Made by a program: the position numbers and the translations under genes
Assembly (NCBI RefSeq): GCF_000015505.1
Contig: NC_008759.1
Span: 107,867-171,866 of the forward strand
Source: Polaromonas naphthalenivorans CJ2
GTDB lineage: Bacteria; Pseudomonadota; Gammaproteobacteria; Burkholderiales; Burkholderiaceae_C
Reading direction: 5' to 3'
DNA length: 64,000 bases
The notes under the pieces: model-generated
Seen by the model: only the letters and a program-made list of their open reading frames with translations
Told to the model about the DNA's origin: nothing
Database searches by the model: none
In this document: in pieces, positions 46,822 through 53,763 of the stretch
Numbering within the stretch: the first letter of the stretch is position 1
How the letters are laid out: every line of letters starts with the position of its first letter

Positions 46822-46924
46822 TTTATCTTCCTCCTCCTTTGTGAGTGCTAAGCGGCTGAGCACATATGGTCGGAAGATATGCACCAGCTATTACTTATTA
46901 ACAAGCTCAAGCATCTATTCTTGA

Positions 46925-47569
46925 CTAACGATAGCCGACGATTGGTAAGCAATCGGCAAACTCGACATGGAGTTTGCGGACGGGGTTCATGTGGCGGGGG
47001 TCGCCGGTGAGTATCGATAGAAGCTGGGTGGTCAATGCAACAACTGCGTTTGAATTGCGCACCACGTCGTAGCTCAGCTGGGCAGGATAGCCAGATACTG
47101 TTCTGGCCATGGGATGAAGTCCGCCATGTGCATAGCTGTTGAGCGCTTTCCATGTGACATCGCGGTATTCCTTGAGTTGTCCCACAATGCCTTGTGGAGC
47201 TGTGCTGCTGGCCTCTAGCCCCTTGAGCATTTCAGCCAGCATAGGACCCTCGTTGGCTCGCCTGGCTGTTTCCACGGTCAACGGCTTGCCCAGCTTTTCG
47301 ACCCAGGAGTCGTTCGCGGTATGTAAAACCCAAATGCCTCTGACCAAGCTCTCATATTGAGGCCGCATCAACGCGTAGGCCGAGGGTAGCAAATTGCTGT
47401 TGATGAGCACGAAGGCTCCAGTCGCGTGCTCAAGGGACAGCAGGCCAGCCTGAAATGAAACCTGTGAGCGGCAGTCTTCGAAGGGATTCAGGTTGCAGAC
47501 ATGCGTCTGCACCGCCTTATGTAAGTCTGCAGTTCTACCAAGAAGTTTCTTTAGTTTTTCTTCACTCAT
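46925..47569 (-). CDS. Unknown helical protein (DUF6988-like)
   Basis: 214 residues. The ATG at 47569 directly abuts the helicase stop codon (TAG-ATG). It is all-helical, with LINSNLLPSAYALMRPQYES, LVRGIWVLHTA and LNSYAHGGLHPMART, a pattern (RPxxEsxxRG.W, then SYxHGG) shared with helical DUF families such as DUF6988/DUF5677 that are frequent in defence islands. No catalytic motif is evident. The direct abutment implies a joint function with the helicase. Confidence 0.85.
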   Translation of the reverse strand: MSEEKLKKLLGRTADLHKAVQTHVCNLNPFEDCRSQVSFQAGLLSLEHATGAFVLINSNLLPSAYALMRPQYESLVRGIWVLHTANDSWVEKLGKPLTVETARRANEGPMLAEMLKGLEASSTAPQGIVGQLKEYRDVTWKALNSYAHGGLHPMARTVSGYPAQLSYDVVRNSNAVVALTTQLLSILTGDPRHMNPVRKLHVEFADCLPIVGYR

Positions 47570-50314
47570 CTAATGTTTCCTGCTGTGATTTCTGACTTCA
47601 TTCTGCTCAATATTCCGGGTGTGCCTGCATCTCGGATAATTGCTGCAACCAAGGAAAGCGCCGTATTTTCCGTTCTTTGGAACCACAAAACCGTCGCCGC
47701 ATACTGAGCACAGCTCGTTTGAGCTCTCGGTGCCGTCGGCCATGCGCACGGTAATCTGATGCTCCCTCACCAGCTCCTTCACAAACGCAGACTCTTTGAG
47801 TGTGATGGTGATGAGGGTGACCGTGGCCCGCGCTCTGGTCAGCGCGACATAAAAGAGCCGCCGCTCCTCGGCGTTTTCGAACGCATCTCCCCCTGGCATT
47901 GCCAGTAAAAGCACGGGGTCATCAGCTATTTGACTTGGAAAGCCCATTGTCTCGGAGGTCATTCTCGGCAAAATGATGTGGTCAGCTTCAAGGCCCTTGG
48001 ATGAGTGAACAGTAATGAAGTCCAGCTCAAGCGCATCGTTTGCGTAAGGCAAATAAGCCTTGTCTTTTTGGTATCTACCCAGCATTAAAACCTTGGGCTT
48101 TCGTCCAACTGTGGCGTTTTCCCGCGAAATCTCCCCAAGGCGCATTTGCACTGCAGCTCGAATCTGTCTTTCGTCGTCAACCCGAATGATGAGTACTGGT
48201 TCAGCGAGGTTAGGCTTGGAAGAGCGAACGGCTTTGCGCAACTGCTTCGGGTTCTTCTGAACAAATGCACTGCTGATGTCGCACAGCGATTGCGGGCAAC
48301 GAAAGGTGGTTTCCAGCTTGAGCGTGACCGCACTGCCATACCGGCGTTCGAAATCAGTCATGACTGCCAGGTCAGCCCCCGCGAAGCGGTTGATGCTCTG
48401 CCAGTCATCACCCACAGCAAACAAACATTTGTCGGGACCGCTCACCAAACCTGCAACCAGTCGAGCCCGTGCTTGGCTCGCATCCTGAAACTCATCGACC
48501 ATTACAAGCTCGTAGGGGCTCTTCCATTTCCCCTGCTCGACACAGTCTGTGGCGAGATTGAGCATGTCATCAAAGTCAATGCATTTGTCCTTTGTGAGCT
48601 GAGCTTCCCATTGGGTCCAAATCTTCTCAAGCAGGCCCAGAAACATCGTGTGCCTGAACTTGAAATCTCCTGCGACGCCTGATTCCAATCGCTTCTTGAG
48701 GTCTCCCAGGTCGAGCCGATTGCTTTTGGCATGTGTTATGAAAGAGCGGAAGGTTTTTGCAAGTCGCGGATTTTCTATTGCTTTTCTGCCCGGAACAGGC
48801 CTGTCTGGATTGGGCTCGAGCGTCACACCAAGCTGTTGAAGCTGAGTCTGCAGATACTCGAAAGCCTTGCCTGACCAGAGTTGCGCGACCGTGGTCTCCA
48901 GCAGCTTGGTACCGTTGGCAGCATGGACCTGCTTCTTCCATTCCATACCTTCCTGATAACCAACGAAGTCTGGCGGCGCTTGGCCATTGGCATCCAGTGC
49001 CCAGTGCTCCAAATACGCTTTGGCATCGGGCAAGTAGAAGTCTGGGTAGTATTGCCGATGATGCGCATCGGCCGTATCGACCTCATACGCTCCTTCGTAG
49101 ACATACCGAACGCCGTTGTAGAAAAACCAGTTGGCAATCAACTGCTCACCACGGCTTTTCACAACCTCATTATTAAGGGTCCTAAAGCCTTCCTTTTTGG
49201 AGTTTCTGTCCCAAGAATCAGGTGCTTGTGCTTCTTTGCCAAACTTTGGCAGGTCCTGGCCCAGCACAACTCGGAAAAGGTCCCAGCTGATTCGAAAGCC
49301 GGTGTCCCGGTCCTTGAGGTCGTCGACGATGGCCATCAGCTGCTCCAGGTCTTTGCCGTTCTCAACCCAGGGTGCTAGGGAAGGGCGCTTGCCCGTAGCC
49401 AAGCCAATGACGTCCAGTCCAAACGCGTGGAAGGTTTTGGCGACAACTTTGTCCGCCGGCAGCCCCAAAGGGCCGAGTCTGTCTTGAATCCGCTGCCTGA
49501 GCTCTGCGGCTGCATCATTGTTGAACGCCAATAGCAGCATTCGGTCGGCTTCACAGTAGCCCATCTTGAGCGCGTAGCCTGCCTTGGCCACCATGGTCGA
49601 TGTTTTCCCGGAGCCCGCCGAAGCCACGAGCAAGACCCGGTTGTCGAAACACACAACCGCTTTGGCTTGTTCATCCGTGAGCGGGGACTTCTCTACGCTG
49701 TCAAAAAACTCCTTCGAGCCGATGAGTTCCTTGGCTAGATGTCTTTCATTAACGCCCTTGGCAAATATCGAAAAGTCGTGTTTCCAGAATTTGAGGTCTG
49801 CGTGAAACTGCGCCGACTGCTTTTCTACATGATTCGCGACTTCGGGCGTCGAGAGGTATTTGCTCAGCCCTGTGGGTTTGCCTTCATTTTGCCGCTGGAC
49901 AAATTCATGGGTGAGCCAGCCCTTTTTCTGCAGTTGGTCTTTGGCAGCCTGAACAGCTTGCTTCGCCCAGGTCAATACAGGCGCGGTAACTGTGTTGAAG
50001 TCCTTCAGTAACGCTTGAACCCGCTCGCGGTGTCTTATCTGCTCGATAGTTGAGAAGAGGGTCTGCCTTAGCGATGCAGCCTCTTCGTTTGGAATTCCAT
50101 CAAGGCTTTGGCGCTTGCCATTTTTAGACGGGAAATGAAGTGCAGTCCAGAATGTTCCCGGCTCAATCGCCAGTGACTCCAAGAGCAGAACGCTGCCTGT
50201 CTGAGCCTTACCCCTGACCTCAAGAGCAAACTGCTCGCCGTCTAACGTCAGATTCCAAGCCGGGGAGTTCGTGAATAGTTTTCCTGGTCCCGAGGGACCC
50301 CAGCTTTGCGCCAT
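47570..50314 (-). CDS. HelD-like superfamily 1 helicase with inserted nuclease-like domain and zinc finger
   Basis: Taking ATG 50314, 18 bases past the upstream stop, gives 914 residues; the frame stays open to GTG 50443. SF1 motifs: LTDEQAKAVV, VASAGSGKTS (Walker A), LLLAFNNDAAAELRQR (Ia), MVDEFQDASQ (II), VGDDWQSINRFAGAD (III), TVHSSKGLEADHI (V) and RLFYVALTRAR (VI), closest to DNA helicase IV. Inserted between Ia and II is a segment with YYPDFYLPDAKAYLEHWALD, a typical PD-(D/E)xK-type insert. The C-terminus has a topoisomerase-type C4 zinc finger (CSVCGDGFVVPKNGKYGAFL...CSNYPRC). It would unwind and perhaps cut DNA. Confidence 0.9.
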   Translation of the reverse strand: MAQSWGPSGPGKLFTNSPAWNLTLDGEQFALEVRGKAQTGSVLLLESLAIEPGTFWTALHFPSKNGKRQSLDGIPNEEAASLRQTLFSTIEQIRHRERVQALLKDFNTVTAPVLTWAKQAVQAAKDQLQKKGWLTHEFVQRQNEGKPTGLSKYLSTPEVANHVEKQSAQFHADLKFWKHDFSIFAKGVNERHLAKELIGSKEFFDSVEKSPLTDEQAKAVVCFDNRVLLVASAGSGKTSTMVAKAGYALKMGYCEADRMLLLAFNNDAAAELRQRIQDRLGPLGLPADKVVAKTFHAFGLDVIGLATGKRPSLAPWVENGKDLEQLMAIVDDLKDRDTGFRISWDLFRVVLGQDLPKFGKEAQAPDSWDRNSKKEGFRTLNNEVVKSRGEQLIANWFFYNGVRYVYEGAYEVDTADAHHRQYYPDFYLPDAKAYLEHWALDANGQAPPDFVGYQEGMEWKKQVHAANGTKLLETTVAQLWSGKAFEYLQTQLQQLGVTLEPNPDRPVPGRKAIENPRLAKTFRSFITHAKSNRLDLGDLKKRLESGVAGDFKFRHTMFLGLLEKIWTQWEAQLTKDKCIDFDDMLNLATDCVEQGKWKSPYELVMVDEFQDASQARARLVAGLVSGPDKCLFAVGDDWQSINRFAGADLAVMTDFERRYGSAVTLKLETTFRCPQSLCDISSAFVQKNPKQLRKAVRSSKPNLAEPVLIIRVDDERQIRAAVQMRLGEISRENATVGRKPKVLMLGRYQKDKAYLPYANDALELDFITVHSSKGLEADHIILPRMTSETMGFPSQIADDPVLLLAMPGGDAFENAEERRLFYVALTRARATVTLITITLKESAFVKELVREHQITVRMADGTESSNELCSVCGDGFVVPKNGKYGAFLGCSNYPRCRHTRNIEQNEVRNHSRKH

Positions 50315-50331
50315 GTTCGGGTATGCCCAAT

Positions 50332-50796
50332 TCAGCCAGCGGCCTGGGTGCCTTTGCAGCGAGGATATTGTGAGCAGCCCCAAAATGACTTTCCAGCATT
50401 CGCTCCGCGCTTGGCGTCCCGCCGAACCATGCTGCTGGAGCACACAGGGCAGTGGGGGGAAATGCCGGCATTGGCTTGATGGGGCTCGGCGCTAAAGCCA
50501 GACAAAGGCTGAGGGCTTGACGAGCGTTTGCGCTGCTGCACCCCTGAAAGAAGGGCTGCTACCCCGAACAGGAGGGGCAGGATGTATTGACCTGCAGTAG
50601 CCAGACCTTTTAATAGCACTGGCATCAAGAAGCTGGTCATCTGCCCTGGAGCCGGAGCAGCAGTCAGCGGCTGGCTTGCGAAGGCATGCAGTAAAAAATA
50701 GCTGATGACAGCCAATCCCAAGGCCAGCCACCAGGGTAATTTGGATGCTATGGCGATGAAATCTTCCGCCGGGCTTGTTTTTCTTCTGCGTCCCAT
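50332..50796 (-). CDS. Membrane protein with topoisomerase-type zinc finger
   Basis: 154 residues from ATG 50796. Two hydrophobic helices (WWLALGLAVISYFLLHAFA and MPVLLKGLATAGQYILPLLF) precede a C4 zinc finger CPVCSSSMVRRDAKRG...FWGCSQYPRC. The finger resembles the one at the end of the helicase encoded next, and the two genes are 17 bases apart or overlapping depending on start choice. The pairing suggests the helicase may be brought to the membrane. Similar proteins are annotated as restriction-endonuclease associated, from memory. Confidence 0.85.
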   Translation of the reverse strand: MGRRRKTSPAEDFIAIASKLPWWLALGLAVISYFLLHAFASQPLTAAPAPGQMTSFLMPVLLKGLATAGQYILPLLFGVAALLSGVQQRKRSSSPQPLSGFSAEPHQANAGISPHCPVCSSSMVRRDAKRGANAGKSFWGCSQYPRCKGTQAAG

Positions 50797-50941
50797 GATT
50801 TCTCCATTGTTACTTTGTATTTCAATGCATCATAATTTGTATATGCTGAGAAATTCATTGCCTTCCAAAGCCCGCTGAAAAATTGCCGCGTAGGGGGTCT
50901 GAGCAGAATGCACGAATTAGGTCCGAAGCATTGGAGAGAAA

Positions 50942-51700
50942 TTGAGCGAAAAAGAATTACTACAAGCAAAGCTAAACGATTTCTATCGGACTACCCTAGC
51001 AGGTGCCAAGCCGTTGTTTGATGACAAGCACCTACGCGAGCTTTCTGCGCCGCTGCTGATTTCAATCTCAGAAGCGTATTTGCGCGCTCCTGTCCGCGTC
51101 ATGTTTGTCGGCAAAGAAACCAATGGTTGGTGGGGCAAACTCAGCGCCTACTACGCCGACGAAGACGCTCTTGCGTCACTGATGCAACGCTATCAGCAGC
51201 AGATGGGGAAATCGAAGTGGACCGGTCGCTTCTTTCAAATGCTTAGCCGTACAGCGCGAGAATTGAATGGCGCACCAGCCGAGGCTATCGCGTGGACCAA
51301 CCTCATGAGGACGGACTGGGAGCAGGGCAAAGGATATTCCCGAAATTCCAAGGAGTTTTCAGCGGCCTTGACAAAGATGTCTCAGGACATGCTCCGGTTT
51401 GAGGTTGAACTACTCGAACCGGATGTCATCATTTTTGCCTGCGGGACGAGCTACGACAGCGTCATCAAGGAGGCTTTTCCTCATCGAACAAACAGCGAAC
51501 CTGTCGTGAAGCGGGCATTGTGGCAGTTTAATGTGGGCAAGATTCTTTGCTTTCGCTGCCAGCATCCTCAGGTGATACGAAAAAAGAATTCAGCCTTCAA
51601 GCCTGTGAATACCTATTACGCTGAAATATTTGCAAGGGTCAAGGCAAACTTTCCGGATGCCTACGATGTGCCCATGGCGGGAAACATCAGTAATGCATAG
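50942..51700 (+). CDS. Uracil-DNA-glycosylase-superfamily-like protein
   Basis: 252 residues from TTG 50942. VRVMFVGKETNGWWG near residue 50, AIAWTNLMRTDW in the middle, LEPDVIIFACGTSYDSVI, and late CQHPQVIR match the order of UDG-fold motifs (active-site loop, NL block, 'PDVII-GxxA', and the H-P loop). The catalytic residues of true UDGs are not clearly there, so the fold is proposed and not the activity. It is divergent from the zinc-finger/helicase operon across 145 bases that must hold both promoters. Confidence 0.7.
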   Translation: MSEKELLQAKLNDFYRTTLAGAKPLFDDKHLRELSAPLLISISEAYLRAPVRVMFVGKETNGWWGKLSAYYADEDALASLMQRYQQQMGKSKWTGRFFQMLSRTARELNGAPAEAIAWTNLMRTDWEQGKGYSRNSKEFSAALTKMSQDMLRFEVELLEPDVIIFACGTSYDSVIKEAFPHRTNSEPVVKRALWQFNVGKILCFRCQHPQVIRKKNSAFKPVNTYYAEIFARVKANFPDAYDVPMAGNISNA

Positions 51701-51944
51701 AAATCGGTAGAAGGGCAGCATGCATGCCAAAATGCGATAGGTAAATCCTGCGAGGTAAAACCACCGCTCAAGACTGCAAACCAGTTATTTACCTAGAGTC
51801 TGCCGTGGTAGCTTTCGGCCAGAAGCTGTCGTTCGCCATTCGCACAGGTTCTACCAACTGTGGTTCGAAGGGGAGCACTGACTTCCTAGCCTGTACACGG
51901 CCGCTGTTTAAAATTTGCAGCATGTCTTTTTAATACCGTACACC

Positions 51945-52145
51945 ATGGGATTGCCCGCGAACCTCAATGAGCCCCACGATTTTAACCGCGAGTTGCCTCG
52001 GCTGGACGTTGCTGGACGGGCCGAACTGCCAGCTGACCAGCCTACGGCAACTGCGCTATGCCCTCTCTTTGACTTGGTCTGGCATGCAGTCGGCATGGAG
52101 CGCTCGTTCAACTACAACGCCGCTGGCGAGAGGGTGGGCCAGTGA
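51945..52145 (+). CDS. Small unknown protein preceding the zinc-ribbon gene
   Basis: 66 residues from ATG 51945 (MGLPANLNEPHDFNREL). It ends in LVWHAVGMERSFNYNAAGER and its stop overlaps the GTG of the next gene by four bases (GTGA). No motif is known. The coupling to the two following genes is the main support. Confidence 0.6.
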   Translation: MGLPANLNEPHDFNRELPRLDVAGRAELPADQPTATALCPLFDLVWHAVGMERSFNYNAAGERVGQ

Positions 52146-52384
52146 TTAACCTGGACCGAGCGGAACTCGACGTCCCCTGCCCACGGTGCCGGTTCGAGAA
52201 CAGCGTCTTCTACAGACAGGCGCGGTTTCGAGAAGTTATCATCTGCCGGGGCTGCAAGACTAGCATCCGGCTAGATGACCACATGAACGAATGCCGCAAG
52301 GCGCGCCAACAGATAAACCAGGCGGTTGCCGAACTCGAGCAAGTGCTCGCCTCATTCAACAAGACCATCACCATCAGGCTCTGA
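52142..52384 (+). CDS. Zinc-ribbon protein
   Basis: 80 residues from GTG 52142. VPCPRCRFENSVFYRQARFR...IICRGCKTSIRLDD shows a CxxC...CxxC zinc ribbon, followed by a helix (ARQQINQAVAELEQVLASFN) likely to form a coiled coil. It overlaps the preceding gene and its TGA is directly followed by the ATG of the nuclease-like gene, so the three form one translationally coupled set. A nucleic-acid-binding adaptor is inferred. Confidence 0.82.
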   Translation: MINLDRAELDVPCPRCRFENSVFYRQARFREVIICRGCKTSIRLDDHMNECRKARQQINQAVAELEQVLASFNKTITIRL

Positions 52385-53395
52385 ATGGACAGCAACTACC
52401 TACAACAGCAGCGGTTTCTCCTCCAGAAGAAGGTCAAGCGATTGAATTCATGCGATTACAAGCTATTTCACAGCCTGGTCGTGCAGTTCTGGGGCTACCT
52501 TCGTAGCCACTCACTCTATGCGGGCGTGCTTGCTAAGCTTGCGGCCGAAGCTCCCCCATACGTGGACGAAGTGGCGGCGACTAGCAAAGGTAATGTTTAC
52601 TTGTGGGACACTGAGCAGGATGCCGTTCACTTCTGCTTCAGAGTGTGGGAGTACTGCGCCTCAGAGCCGCTAGGCAAGGGTAACGGGCCAGAAGTGATGA
52701 TTGGTCGCGGCATCGCAGGCGGCAGCAAGTTTGCGGAAATGCTTGAAGGTTTCCGAGACGCCTATCTCGAGCCCTTCTACGAATACCTGGACGAAGCGCT
52801 TGACGGACAGGCAGCGGTCCTGTCGTTGTTGCTCAAGTACAAGCGCCATGTGGAATGGTTCGAGCGTGAAGAGGTCAATGCGCTTGTCTCAAAGGGTGGT
52901 GAGCGCACTGTGGCCAAGCATATGTACGCCTACCTGTTCGACCAGGGCCTGGAGTTCCATATCGAGCCGCAATCCATCTCCGGCGAGGCTGACTTGGTAG
53001 CCCCAGAATTGGTATTGGACGCGAAGTTGTTCGATGGGAACTCCTCGAGTCATGGCAAGAGGTACGTGCTCAGTGGCGTAAACCAGCTTCTGACCTACAC
53101 GCGCGACTTTCACCAGCAAGTTGGCTACCTGGTTGTTTATCGCACTTGCCAAGAGGACTTGCAGTTCTCCTTCGCACGTACGGACATGCTCGTGCCATTC
53201 ATGGTCATCGACGGCCGCACCATCTACTTTCTCGTGGTGGATGTGTGTGAGTACGGTGCATCCGCTTCGAAGCGCGGGCTATTGAAGACGCATGTTATTT
53301 CCGAGGATGAGGTGCGAACCGTCATCAAAGAGCAGGCGTCGCTTGATTCCAGCAGTGCTCCGCCGCCAGCAGAGCCGGCGACAGAAGCCGCCTAA
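52385..53395 (+). CDS. PD-(D/E)xK nuclease-fold protein, effector-like
   Basis: 336 residues, ATG immediately after the zinc-ribbon stop. An all-helical first half (residues 1-170) leads to the nuclease core: Glu174 in GGERTVAKHMYAYL, Asp203 in SGEADLVAPELVLDAKLFDG, Asp212 and Lys214, then Gln234 in GVNQLLTYTRDFHQ, and LVVYRT. This is a complete restriction-endonuclease-like active site. The C-terminus is disordered (SSAPPPAEPATEAA). With the zinc ribbon and the small first gene it makes a compact three-gene cassette with no methyltransferase. Confidence 0.85.
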   Translation: MDSNYLQQQRFLLQKKVKRLNSCDYKLFHSLVVQFWGYLRSHSLYAGVLAKLAAEAPPYVDEVAATSKGNVYLWDTEQDAVHFCFRVWEYCASEPLGKGNGPEVMIGRGIAGGSKFAEMLEGFRDAYLEPFYEYLDEALDGQAAVLSLLLKYKRHVEWFEREEVNALVSKGGERTVAKHMYAYLFDQGLEFHIEPQSISGEADLVAPELVLDAKLFDGNSSSHGKRYVLSGVNQLLTYTRDFHQQVGYLVVYRTCQEDLQFSFARTDMLVPFMVIDGRTIYFLVVDVCEYGASASKRGLLKTHVISEDEVRTVIKEQASLDSSSAPPPAEPATEAA

Positions 53396-53408
53396 GCGTG
53401 GTGTTTCT

Positions 53409-53696
53409 GTGAGAAAAAACGACAACATAATCGCTTGGGGCATGACGAACATGGTACAGGAGCTGCAAAGGCTTACGGCACATGGCGTCATTGGGCTTTA
53501 CCGCAGCTTCGAAATCACTGAAATCCTCGGGTTTCTGCAGGGGCAGCCTCATACACAGCCACCAGTTAATTTCCTATCTCTGGCTGTTGCGGAACCTGAC
53601 GACTCACCTGTAGGTGAGATTCGAGAAATGCCGTTCCTGAATCAGAATCGCCTTGTGCTGTCTGGCACCGTCGCGACAGTGTCGAAACGTTTCTGA
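53409..53696 (+). CDS. Unknown small protein, perhaps frameshifted
   Basis: 95 residues from GTG 53409, 13 bases after the nuclease-like gene (RKNDNIIAWGMTNMVQELQR, NFLSLAVAEPDD). After its stop, another frame from about 53660 to the TGA at 53801-53803 is strongly protein-like (DSVETFLTPDWRDPVEKLFD, KAYIWALHAVAGDF). The two parts together would make about 130 residues, so a frameshift is likely. It overlaps the end of the convergent PLD gene in that extension. Confidence 0.5.
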   Translation: MRKNDNIIAWGMTNMVQELQRLTAHGVIGLYRSFEITEILGFLQGQPHTQPPVNFLSLAVAEPDDSPVGEIREMPFLNQNRLVLSGTVATVSKRF

Positions 53697-53763
53697 CGCC
53701 CGACTGGCGCGACCCTGTTGAAAAGCTATTTGACGAATTGGATTTCCAACGGGCTTGCAAAGC

